Of a DNA stretch of 64,000 bases, positions 21,659 through 32,088 are shown piece by piece (the first letter of the stretch is position 1; every line of letters starts with the position of its first letter). Below the pieces are notes generated by a model that saw only the letters and a list, made by a program, of their open reading frames with translations, was not told the origin of the DNA and ran no database searches. Made by a program: the position numbers and the translations under genes. The DNA comes from Humulus lupulus (Eukaryota; Streptophyta; Magnoliopsida; Rosales; Cannabaceae), in the NCBI RefSeq assembly GCF_963169125.1, contig NC_084795.1:279134122-279198121 (forward strand), read 5' to 3'.

Positions 21659-22819
21659 AGTTATATTATTTTATAATATAATGTAATATTATATTATAAT
21701 ATAATGTTTTAGATTAAATAAATGTGACAAAGAGTGTCACATATTGTAACATATAATAGAGAGTTACAATATTTAGATATATGAGATATATCCAAATAGT
21801 GTAACATATTTGGTGTTACAGATTTGTAACTTCCAAATATTACCCTTTATTGTGTAAATTTCGTGTTGCACAATATTGAGATGAATTTCATAAAGCCATA
21901 TGTGAAATGACTGTTAGAGATATGATTTTAACCCTAATAATGTGTTTTGGGAGTTACAAAATCATTTGGGAGGGTTTGGAACCGTTTGGAAAAACATCAC
22001 ATTTTCAAGTGCTGAAACTGGGCTGTGGCTGTGGCTGCGGCCTGGGGGATAGAGAGCAGTGGTCGCGGCCACTGATGTCCCTGGCCGCGGCCATAGGTGC
22101 ATTTCAGGCCAATTTTTCAGTTTTTTCCAAATGTGTTGAACGGTTCCAAAAACCCAAATAACTCCCAAATCTCAATTTTAATTCCATATTAATCTAATTA
22201 AACATTGGTAACAGCCATGGGGGTTGGTGGAATTTGAAATTTAAAGGGTGTCTGTAAACTCTATAAATAGGAGCCTATAGCTCACTTGAAAGACACAACA
22301 TTTTCTATCCATTAGAGCACTTGGCTAGAAACACCTTGAGGCTTGATAAATCCAGAAAGCATTTCCAATATCTGTGAGAGATCCCTTAGTGCTTGAGTTA
22401 GGGAGAAATAAGCTTTTGGACAAAGGTTTCAAACCTTGTTCAAGTTGGTGATCCCCAATACTCTTCACTTTGGTTGTGTGAGTGAGAGTTTATTGTTTTT
22501 GTTTTTGTTCTTGTTCTTATTTTCTTCTATTGCTTTTCTTCTTTTTCTTCTTGTTCTATTTACTTGTACTTTTGTTTAAGAGTTGTAATCCTTTTATTTC
22601 CTTTGTTCAAACACTTCTAGTTTATTTGTATATTTTGTAATAGAGTTGCACTTTCTATTTCTATCATCTTACATCTCCTTCTCCTTCTCCTTTTATTTGT
22701 AATTTTCAGTTATAGAGTTGTATCACTACTTTTAATCAATCATTATTTATTTGTAATATATTGCATATAGTTGTATTTTTCTTACCATTTCCATTGAGGC
22801 GATGTATTTTTTCCTAACA
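21659..22819 (+). repeat. Copia-1 5' LTR
   Basis: 1161 bp, ending TTCCTAACA. It begins AGTTATATT where the 3' LTR has TGTTATATT, a terminal-dinucleotide mutation. TATA box CTATAAATAGG lies near 22260-22270. A GC-rich island with repeated GGCCGCGGCC palindromes lies at 22020-22100. It is 41 bp longer than the 3' LTR, chiefly because this island is longer. Confidence 0.93.
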
Positions 22820-22848
22820 TTCAAAAGCTTAATCCTTTGTTTGTTTCA

Positions 22849-23696
22849 ATGGAAGGTGAAACCATCAAAATCATGAATCAAGACCTAGTGAGGTTGGATA
22901 GGTTTGATGGGTCCAATTTCACTAGGTGGCAAGACAAGGTGAGATTCCTTTTAACCACTCTCAAAATCACCTACATCCTAGAATCCACTCTAGAACCTCT
23001 CCCAACACCATCCGACAAGGACACTCCCGAGGAGGTGGAGAAAGAAGGAAGAGGGAGGAGGACAATCTCCTTTGTAGGGGTCATATCCTCAACGCCCTAT
23101 CCGATAGGCTCTATGACCTCTACAATGAGACCAAATCGGTAAAGGAGATATGGGATGCACTTGAGAAAAAGTTCAAGGCGGAAGAGGAAGGTACCAAAAA
23201 GTTTTTGATATCTCAATACTTTGATTTCAAATTTTTTGGTGATAAACCTATTCTTCCTCAAATTCATGAATGACAAATTATTGTTAACAAACTGAAAGTT
23301 TTAAAGATTGAGCTTCCCGAGGCCTTTCAAGTTGGTGCTATAGTGGCTAAATTACCACCAACTTGGAAGAGCTATAGGAAAAGAATCATTCATAAAAATG
23401 AGGATTATTCTTTGGAGATAATCCAAAAGCATATTCGAATCGAAGAGGAATCGATATGTAGAGATAAACTTGTGGATGAGTCTCATGGAGAGTTCCAAAG
23501 TAAATGCGGTGTCACAACCAAAACATCCCAAAAACAAAGGGAAAAAGGGTAACGAGAAACCTTTGGGTCCAAAAACCAACCCAAACAAGTTTAAGGGCGA
23601 GAAAGGTCCTTGCTTTGTGTGTGGGAAAAATGGTCACTATGCTAGAGAGTTTAGGCATAGAAAAGACCAACAAGGACCTAAGGTGAACGCAACTTA
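22849..23696 (+). pseudogene. Copia-1 gag relic
   Basis: Starts MEGETIKIMNQDLVRLDRF, then a typical copia Gag (FDGSNFTRWQ; AKLPPTWKSY). A frameshift occurs near 23040-23060, a TGA at about 23271-23273, another frameshift near 23500, and a TAA near 23694. The zinc knuckle reads CFVCGKNGHYAREF: the last cysteine of the C-x2-C-x4-H-x4-C motif is Phe. It would lie upstream of, and in one frame with, pol in an active element. Confidence 0.85.
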
Positions 23697-23727
23697 AGAG
23701 GAAAACATAGTTGCTACCCTTAGTGAG

Positions 23728-25434
23728 GTGAATGCGGTCCAAGGCAAGGTGAAAGGGTGGTGGTATGATACATGTGCCACCGTCCATGTCACCTATGACA
23801 AATCATTGTTCAAGACATTTGAAGAGTCAAAGGGAAACCATGATATTCAAATGGGCAATGAGGGCAAATCCAAGGTACTTGGCAAATGTACCATTGAAGT
23901 CTTTTTCACCTCCGGCAAGAAAGTTATATTAGTGAATGTACTTTATGTTCCCGAAATGAATAGAAACTTGGTAAGTGGTGATTTTCTTGGCAAGCCTGGC
24001 ATTAAAGCCGTTTTTGAGTTCGGTAAACTTATACTTACCAAATCTAATGTATTTTTGGGAAAGGGGTACTCTTGTGAGGGTATGGTTAAATTGTGCACCA
24101 ATGATGTAACTTTCAATGTTATCAATAAAAATGCTAATTCCGCCTATATTGTTGAGTATGATTCTTTATTTTTGTGGCATCTCAGACTATCGCATATAGG
24201 TTTTTCAACCATGAAAAGAGTAGTAAAATGTGGTATGATTGCATGCAATATTAAAAACTATGGTAAATGTGAAACATGTGTTAAGGCAAAAATGATTAAT
24301 AAACCATTTCCTAGTGTAGAAAGATCATCTAATTTACTAGATTTAATCCATAGTGATCTTTGTGAATTAAATGGTGTTTTAACTAGAGGTGGTAAAATGT
24401 ATTTTCTTACTTTTATAGATGATTTTAGTAGATATACCCATGTGTTTCTTTTAAATCATAAAGATGAGAGTTTTGATGCTTTTAAATTGTATAAATTAGA
24501 AGTTGAAAATCAACTAAATAAAAAAATTACGGTGCTAAGAAGTGATAGAGGAGGAGAGTATTTCTCTAATGAATTCAATACATTTTGTGAAGAAAATGGT
24601 ATAATTCATGAGTGCACTGCGCCTTATACACCACAACACAATGGTGTTGCCGAAAGGAAAAATAGGACTTATCAAGAGATGATAAATTCTATGTTGGTGT
24701 TTTCTAAGTTGAACTTCAACTTATGGGGTGAAGAGCTTTTAACCGCTTGTCACATTCTTAATCGAATACCGATGAAGAAAAATGAGATATCTCCATATGA
24801 GTTATGGAAAGGAAGAAAACCCAACATAGGGTACTTCAAAGTGTGGGGGTACTTTGCATATTGCAAGAAAAACGAACGTAATAAAATAAAGTTAGGTTCA
24901 AGAGCCATAAAGTGTGCTTTTGTTGGTTATGCCAACAATAGTAAAGCTTATTGGCTATTAGACTTAGAGTCTAATATTGTGATTGAATCTAGAGAAGTTG
25001 AATTTCTTGAGAATTTGTTATGTGACAACAATTCTCAAGCTTTAACATCTCTAAAGGAGAATTTGTTATATGAGAACAATTCTCAAGCTTCTACATCCAA
25101 AGTTGATTCTCAAGAGGAGAATTCTCAAAAAGATGTAAAGCAACCCTTTGAACCTAGAAGAAGTCAAAGGCTTAAAAATCATAAAAGTCTAGTAGTGGAT
25201 GAGATATATTCTCAACGAATTTTGTTCTACATGGTAGAAGGAAATAGAGAGGAAGTTATTAGGAAAATTCCTATTGTACTTCTTGTTGAGGGTGATCCTA
25301 AGGCTTATAGAGAAGCTATGCAATCGAGAGATAGTGAATTTTGGAAAGAAGCCATCAATGATGAGATGGATTCCAGTCTTTCCAATGACACTTGGGAATT
25401 GGTAGACCTCCCACCGGGAGCCAATTGGGTGTAA
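23728..25434 (+). pseudogene. Copia-1 protease and integrase region
   Basis: A 568-codon open stretch. The protease motif reads WWYDTCATVHV, with Cys where the catalytic D-T/S-G glycine is expected. GAG-pre-integrase (WHLRLSHIG, CETCVKAK) is followed by an integrase core with the D-D-E set in HSDLCEL, DDFSRYTHVF and PQHNGVAERKNRT. The region ends in the first part of the reverse transcriptase (ELVDLPPGANWV), where a frameshift at about 25430 stops the frame. Confidence 0.9.
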
Positions 25435-26120
25435 GTGGGTATTTAGGAGAAAATACCACACTGATAACACTATCCAAACCTTTAAAGCTAGATTAGTAGC
25501 TAAAGGGTTTAGGCAAAAAGATGGTATCGCTTATTTCGATACTTATGCGCCTGTTGCAAGAACAACTTCTATAAGAATTTTGTTCGCTTTAGCTTATATA
25601 CACAACTTGTATGGTTCATCAAATGGATGTCAAAACGACATTCCTTAATGGTGACCTCAATGAGGAGGTCTATATGGAACAACCCGAAGGGTTTGTCCTA
25701 CCAAAATATGAACATAAAGTTTGTAGACTTGTAAAATCCTTATATGGATTGAAACAAACTCCTAAGCAATGGCATGAGAAATTTGATCAAGCCATCATGT
25801 CTAATGCGTTTAGACATAATAATAGAGACGAGTGTTTGTATTCCAAAACTTATAAATGATATGTGATCATTGTTTGCTTATATGTGGATGACATGCTTAT
25901 TCTAAGTAATAGCATGAAAGTGATAGAAGAAATGAAGAGGTTTCTATCATCAACCTTCAAGAAGAAAGATTTTGAAGAAGTTGATACCATATACTCGGTA
26001 TCAAAGTAAAGAAACATAGTGGGGGGTTTTGCATTAGGGCAAGCCCACTATGTTGAGAAAGTATTGAACAAATTTAACCATCTCTAGGTTAAAGATGCCA
26101 ATACTCCATTCGACCATAGT
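25426..26120 (+). pseudogene. Copia-1 reverse transcriptase, broken
   Basis: Fragments in shifting frames include [45 protein letters not shown] and the catalytic YVDDM at about 25880. A frameshift lies near 25600. A TGA interrupts at about 25857, and another frameshift occurs near 25990. The order of motifs is correct for copia RT. Confidence 0.87.
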
Positions 26121-26147
26121 GTAAAACTAGAGAAGAATGAAGGAAGA

Positions 26148-26807
26148 GTGGTGACTCAATTGGAGTATGCTAGTGCTATAGGGAGTCTAATGTACACTGC
26201 CCAATGTACTGGACTTGATATAGCATTTTCGGTAAGTAAACTTAATAGATTTACAAGTAATCCAAGTGTGGATCACTGGAAGGCAATTGGAAGAGTCCTA
26301 GGTTATCTCAAGAAAACCAAAGGACTAAGCCTTCACTACTCCAAATTTCCTTCAATTTTAGAAGGATATACAGATGCAAGTTGGATATCCAATCTTGGGG
26401 ACAACTTGTCCACAATTGGTTGGGTATTTACACTTGGTGGAGGTGCAATTTCTTGGGGTTCCAAGAAACAAACCTGTATATCTCATTCCACTATGGAAGC
26501 AGAGTTTATAGCTCTAGCTGCTACTGGTAAAGAGGCCGAATGGTTAAGGGATTTGTTGATAGAGAATCCCCTAATCAAAGAGAATGTATCTACTATATCG
26601 ATACATTGTGATAGCCAAGCGACATTGGCTAGAGCATACAATGGAGTGTATAATGGGAAGTCTAGACACATTAGTGTAAGACATGGATATGTAAGAGAAT
26701 TGATTCAAAGAGGAGTCATCTCAATATCCTATGTGAGAACAAGTGAAAATCTGGCGGATCTTTTCACTAAGCCACTAACGAGGGATTTAGTGGCTGCATC
26801 ATCTTGA
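26148..26807 (+). pseudogene. Copia-1 RNase H region
   Basis: A 219-codon open stretch with the C-terminal RT connection ([21 protein letters not shown]) and the copia RNase H motifs: [39 protein letters not shown] and [10 protein letters not shown]. It is intact in itself but has no usable start. About 650 nt of non-coding DNA then lead to the polypurine tract. Confidence 0.9.
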
Positions 26808-27456
26808 GGGATGAGACTTAAACTCCCTAAAGAGATTCACGATTGATGGTAACCTATCTTAACACTAGTTATTCAACTAGTGTTAGGTTCAATAGGTAAT
26901 AACAAGTCAATCAAGTGAATATTAGATGTACTCAAAACATGTCCCATCTGAGATATTGAGTACTTGTGTGTTACCAAAGTTGAGGGTTAAAACCGAAATG
27001 TTTTTTAATAGAATCTAGTCTTGTGAAGACAAGTATTTTTGGTAACAAAATGCTGTAAAAATTCTACCTATATGGACCTAGAGGTGGTGCCACCTCTCAT
27101 GAGAATTGAGAGTATTCTCAAGAACGTCCATGAATGGAAAGTGCACATGGCCATTAACGGTGCAAAACGAGACATAGAGGTCTCAAGTGAACATCGTAAA
27201 TGTGTGTGTGTTATCACCGATTTGTTATCATGAAAAGATGGTTCAATGCCTAGTGCAACCAAATTTTTGACAAATTTTGTGATAATTACACTATAGTAAA
27301 GTTCAAGTTGAAAAACACTTTGCTTTATGCACTAATGCAATGACTCCTATAAGAGAGAGTTCTTATTTAATCAAGTGGGGGATATGTTATATTTCAAAAT
27401 ATAATGATTGATTGTATACGTGTTACAGTAGATAATTATTTAATCTAGTGGGGGAA
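26808..27456 (+). other. Copia-1 3' spacer with duplicated polypurine tract
   Basis: Non-coding between RNase H and the 3' LTR. The functional-position PPT is AGTGGGGGAA at 27448-27456, directly before TGTTATATT. A second copy, AGTGGGGGATATGTTATATTTC at 27374-27395, includes an LTR-start-like sequence, so PPT plus LTR head are partly duplicated. No coding region was recognised. Confidence 0.75.
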
Positions 27457-28576
27457 TGTTATATTATTTTATAATATAATGTAATATTATATTATTATAT
27501 TATAATATAATGTTTTAGATTAAATAAATGTGACAAAGAGTGTCACATATTGTAACATATAATAGAGAGTTACAATATTTATATATATGAGATATATCCA
27601 AATAATGTAACATATTTGGTGTTACAAATTTGCAACTTTCAAATATTACCCTTTACTGTGTAAATTTTGTGTTACACAATATTGAGATGAATTTCATAAA
27701 GCCATATGTGAAATGGCTGTTAGAGATATGATTTTAACCCTAATAATGTGTTTTGAGAGTTACAAAATTATTTGGGAGGGTTTGGAACCGTTTGGAAAAT
27801 CAACACATTTTCAAGTGCTGAAACTGGGCTGTGGCCGCGGCCTGGGGGACAGAGAGCAGTGCTTGCGGCCACAGGTGCATTTCAGGCCAATTTTTCAGTT
27901 TTTTCCAAATGTGTTGAACGGTTCCAAAAACTCAAATAACTCCCAAATCTCAATTTTAATTCCATATTAATCTAATTAAACATTGGTAACAGCCATGTGG
28001 GTTGGTGGAATTTGAAATTCAAAGGGTGTCTCTAAACTCTATAAATAGGAGCCTATAGCTCACTTGAAAGACACAACATTTTCTATCTATTAGAGCACTT
28101 GGCTAGACATACTTTGAGGCTTGATAAATCCAGAAAGCATTTCCAATATCTGTGAGAGATCCCTTAGTGCTTGAGTTAGGGAGAAATAAGCTTTTGGATA
28201 AAGGTTTCCAACCTTGTTCAAGTTGGTGATCCCCAACACTCTTCACTTTGGTTGTGTGAGTGAGAGTTTATTGTTTTTGTTCTTGTTCTTATTTTCTTCT
28301 ATTGTTTTTCTTCTTGTTCTATTTACTTGTACTTTTGTTTAAGAGTTGTAACCATTTTATTTCATTTGTTCAAACACTTCTAGTTTATTTGTATATTTTG
28401 TAATAGAGTTGTACTTTCTATTTCTATCATATTACATCTCTTTCTCCCTTTATTTGTATTTTTTAGTTATAGAGTTGTAACACTCCTTTTAATCAATAAT
28501 TATTTATTTGTAATATATTGTATAGAGTTGTATTTTTCTTACTATTTTCATTGAAGCAATCTATTTTTTCCTAACA
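27457..28576 (+). repeat. Copia-1 3' LTR
   Basis: 1120 bp, TGTTATATT...CCTAACA, followed by TSD CTTAC. It aligns along its whole length with the 5' LTR. It lacks part of the GGCCGCGG island (compare 27832-27885 with 22020-22100) and differs by scattered substitutions and small indels. TATA box CTATAAATAGG lies near 28040. Confidence 0.93.
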
Positions 28577-28588
28577 CTTACTTGCTAG

Positions 28589-29935
28589 CGCAAAAGAAAC
28601 TAGAAGCGTCAATTTGGTAACCTACGTACCTTTGATCTATAATTGTTATTAAGTTTTAATATAATTGTATTAATGCTTTGCTCTCCTCTATTGTTATTTC
28701 CTTGGCCACTTAAATAATTATATTATGTACGAAGAAACAACTTTATTATTGCTAGTCCACCTGCTTTTTTCTTTTCTTTTCTTTTTCTTACTCCAAAGAG
28801 ACTTATTAGTTAGAATGCATGGTTGTGGATAGTTTTTATTATTATTGCAATGCCATCATTCTTACAATCCACACAATCACCTTTATTCTTATCCAATGGT
28901 CACTTATAACTAAGTTTGATTTTTTCTCCATGCAAAATTAAAACCTTATAACTTCTAATATTCCATTTTTATATAAGTTCTCATTCACTTTACAAATTTC
29001 CCTCCTTTCAACATTGTCACAGATAAGACAAGAACAAGGAATAATATTAGGACCTTGGGCTTAACTCTATGTCACTATATTATACTGATACTCTGATGGC
29101 ATTCAATCTTTATTCCTTGTCATATTTCTAAAAAAGAAACTAAATGAAACAAAACAAATGAAAAAGTTCCATAAGAAATTATGTTAAATGACCCCTTTTT
29201 TTTTTTTTGGAAAAATGAGTATAACTCTTCTTCTACACATCTCTTCAATTTTGATAACAATAGAGTAATTGGTGAAAATAACCTATTTTTTGGAGTCATT
29301 TTATACTTTGACCTAGTTTTGATAATTTTTTGCAAAATTAAATGATCTCTATCTAAAATTTCAACTAGTTGTTTGAATTTTTCAACCATTTGTCTAAAAA
29401 ATTTCGACCACCTGTCTCGAGTGTAAGAGACCATTTTGTAAATAATTATCAAAACTAGGCCAAAGTGCAAAATGACTTCAAAAAACAGGCCATTTTTCCA
29501 AGGGACCCATAACAATATAATAAATCAAATACGATACCTGAAGAAGAAAAACAACATCTCTAAGGATACAATTAGCAAGAATGAAAAGTGTTGATGACAA
29601 ATTTCATCAATGATAAAATTCTTATAAGCACAAGGATGTTGGTTTAGTGTTTAAAAAGACTGAGTAATAGAGAAGAAGAAATTTATAGTCGTTCGACCCT
29701 AAACAAGTTGACCTATGTCCACCTACTTAGAATACGTGGAAATTAATTATTTTCTATGCATGTTCTGGGAATGTTTGCTGTTAGTTATGATCTATATTAG
29801 GATTATATTTGTGTTGCTAGATGATCTTAGTGCACATGTTTGGAAGGTAAGTTGAGCTGATGCTCCATTTGAGCCAAATGCTCTAGTTGACTATGTCTAT
29901 GAAGTCCATAACCTCATAATTATTCTATATCTATG
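28589..29935. other. Segment A right flank, no gene recognised
   Basis: Collinear with 51908-53220 in segment B; for example AGAAACTAGAAGC, CCACCTGCTTTTTTCTTTTC and GCACAAGGATGTTGGTTTAG occur in both. It contains diffuse AT-rich DNA. A 131-codon minus-strand open frame (29120-29515) has no recognisable domain and I do not see it conserved in B. A and B differ between 29828 and 29895, then match again to 29935. Confidence 0.6.
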
Positions 29936-31325
29936 AGTTGAGGTTTGCTAGCTAAGCACCTATAAGCCCCAAGAACATAAAAGTGTTGGGGTTTGCTATA
30001 TAACAACTATAAGCCCAAAACATAAAAGTGTTAGGATTTGTTATATAACAACTATAAGCCCCAAAACATGCATATATCATAACACATAAAATCATACTAT
30101 AACACTTTTATGTAAACATAGTACATATCACATAAGAACTATCCTATTTTCCTTACCAATTTACCGGGATGATGAGAACAAAGTCGGGATTTTGGAACAC
30201 TCCTAAATACCATAATAGAGAAGTGAGTATACTAATGAATAGAGATGAAAAGAATAACTACACCATCGAAATGATACTTACCAACAAGAATCTTACGTTC
30301 AAGATCTTAGGTGCCTAACCAAGAATAGAGAATACGAGTTAGGATTTGAGTAGAAAAACTATAAGAACTTTAAAGAAACAATACAGAAATGATCTAGAAT
30401 TTGGAATACCTTGAATGCTTCTATGACCGAACTACACCTCGAACCGAAATATACTATAAACCTTACTTCCCAAGTGTTTATTAAGCTTATAATGATTAAG
30501 CTTATAACCCCAACCCAAGTGTTTAGCACTCTAAAGTAATCCTACCAGCTTGTAGGCTCTGAACTCAGCTTGATGAATGAAGAAATGGCTGGGTACTAGG
30601 TCCTATTTATAGAGTTCATGAATGAAAAGATCTTCATTTAACTTGAATAAAATAATGGCTTTTTAATTGAAAAACATTTGAATAATCATTCAGCAGAGGC
30701 TGAAGATTCGGTCAAAAGATTTAGAGGCTTGCTAAGAGGTTATGGGTTGAATTGAGCTCAGTTTCAAAATGATTTGAAAACCATCCTCTTGAGCCGATAT
30801 ATCGCCCCTAGTAGGCGATATATCGCCTGGGCTCATATTCCCGAGGCTCGTCGAAGTGTTCGTGCGAAGTTCACATGTTTTCATATTCCCCGAGTAGCGA
30901 TATATCGCCCCTTAGAGCTGCGATATATCGGCCTACGTTGAAATATTATACACATAATTACACATTTTTAGCCCAATTTGAATTGAGTAAACAACCTTGA
31001 CTAAGTCTTTTAACGATTTCAAAGCTGTTGATAGACCCTAGGATATTCAAATATTACTCTTAATAAACTTATTCCTCAAAAATACTTAATTTCTCATTAA
31101 ACCTTCATATGACAAGTGTTACTATCTTATTGGGTCTATCTAAACCTTCTAGTATAATATTTATCACCTTCATAATCAGTCATATTAATCAAACCTTAGG
31201 TTATAATTAATATTCTTAAACTGTAGGTTAAACTTATAAAATCTACAAGTGTTACTACGAGTGTCCAACTATGTCCCGATTTGAACCAAAATCCACAGTC
31301 ATAAACATACTACAACTATTACTAG

Positions 31326-31361
<36 letters not shown>

Positions 31362-31395
31362 TCTAACTAGCTAAGTAAAGTTCTTGGACTCTACA
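29936..31395 (-). mobile_element. Truncated LTR of the CGATATATCG family, minus orientation
   Basis: Same family as the solo LTRs at 39321-41278 and 41544-43473. Its minus-strand start TGTAGAGTCCAAGAAC is at 31395. It lacks about the last 540 bp, stopping at the junction with segment A (GAGGTTTGCTAGCTAAGCA). It carries four CGATATATCG palindromes (30795-30804, 30816-30825, 30898-30907, 30921-30930) and an ACT microsatellite at about 31326-31360. Confidence 0.8.
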
Positions 31396-31687
31396 ACCCC
31401 ACGTTACTATGGCTGCTTCCTGGAATGACGAATGACCCTACAAACCAACACGAGTCTTTCCAGCGTACTTTGTCCTCACTCGCACGCTTCCTGGGAAAAC
31501 TTCCCAGGAGGTCACCCATCACTAGATTGCTCCAGGTCAAGTACACTTAACTTTGGAGTTCTCAAGTGATGGGCTACCAAAAAGAAGATGCATCTTGTTG
31601 ATATATGTAGTACCCATCAATCCATTTAAGTCGTCTTTAACTGTGTATTCCCATACATACACAATCTTAGAATCATCACACTTAAAA
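31396..31687 (-). mobile_element. Cassandra TRIM LTR fragment with 5S rRNA-like core
   Basis: Matches the Cassandra LTRs at 43846-44218 and 44290-44662 but lacks the first few bases and the end; it stops where segment B starts. The 5S-like core is at 31501-31577 (minus AACTCCAAAGTTAAG, GGGTGACCTCCTGGGAA). It is fused directly to the LTR before it (CTCTACA|ACCCCACG), so both are truncated neighbours at the duplication boundary. Confidence 0.82.
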
Positions 31688-31944
31688 TATATAAAAAATA
31701 AAACTAAAACTAAAACAAAATTAAAATTAAACCTAACTCCTCTCTTCCCTTCCCTCCCCTAAACCCTAAATCTCCCTTCCCTTCCCTAAACCCTAAATCT
31801 CCAACATCATCATCATCATCTTCTTCTTCTTCTTCTTCTTCTGTTGACTGGGTGACGAAGATGTAATAAATATAAAACAAAAAACACATGTATACTGATA
31901 ACAACAGAAAATATAGTTTGATTGATGAAAACTGATCTTCAAAC

Positions 31945-32088
31945 CTTTTTGTCTTGTGGTATATTGGCCTTTTGTTTTGCTATTGCAACAGCCCGAGAGA
32001 GACCTCCTATTGCATCGACTAAACCTCGTGATGCTGCTTCTTTACCGGTCCAAACTCTCCCGTGTGCAACCTCTTCCATTTTATCTTC
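31945..32088 (-). pseudogene. Isolated SppA-type peptidase exon, open copy
   Basis: A 144-nt minus-strand exon of 48 codons between acceptor CTTGTAG and donor AAG|GT. It encodes EDKMEEVAHGRVWTGKEAAS then RGLVDAIGGLSRAVAIAKQ and ends NIPQDKK. It agrees closely with plant chloroplast SPPA (thylakoid signal peptide peptidase, family S49) near its C-terminal third, and the splice positions look native. No other SPPA exons were recognised in the window, so it cannot make an enzyme alone. The reading frame may be preserved by chance or youth. Confidence 0.82.

Larger units (their letters stand above)
21659..28576 (+). mobile_element. Copia-1: complete but inactivated Ty1/copia retrotransposon
   Basis: A 6918-bp element with LTRs 21659-22819 and 27457-28576, a 5-bp TSD CTTAC (21654-21658 and 28577-28581), gag, then protease-integrase-RT-RNase H, the copia order. 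The paralogous segment B has the empty site GTACCCTTACTTGCTAG at 51891-51907, so the ends are certain. The 5' LTR begins AG instead of TG, while the 3' LTR begins TGTTATATT. Several frame breaks prevent a functional polyprotein. No clear initiator-Met primer-binding site follows the 5' LTR; the sequence there is TTCAAAAGCTTAATCC. Confidence 0.94.
15750..29935. repeat. Segment A of a direct tandem segmental duplication
   Basis: Segment A pairs with segment B (31688-53220) in the same orientation. The two share, in order: the phrase AAAATATATAAAAAATAAAAC, the SppA exon, about 1 kb of intergenic DNA, the complete four-exon vWA gene and promoter, a Sirevirus-like target site, the hAT element with identical 8-bp TSD, and a 1.3-kb flank ending CTATGAAGT(C)...ACCTCATAATTATTCTA. 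The copies differ mainly by later insertions and deletions: copia-1 only in A, and a full-length Sirevirus-like element only in B. Confidence 0.9.

Noticed and set aside
29120..29515. 131-codon minus-strand gene
   Set aside because: No domain, and the same stretch in segment B does not show an equivalent open frame.
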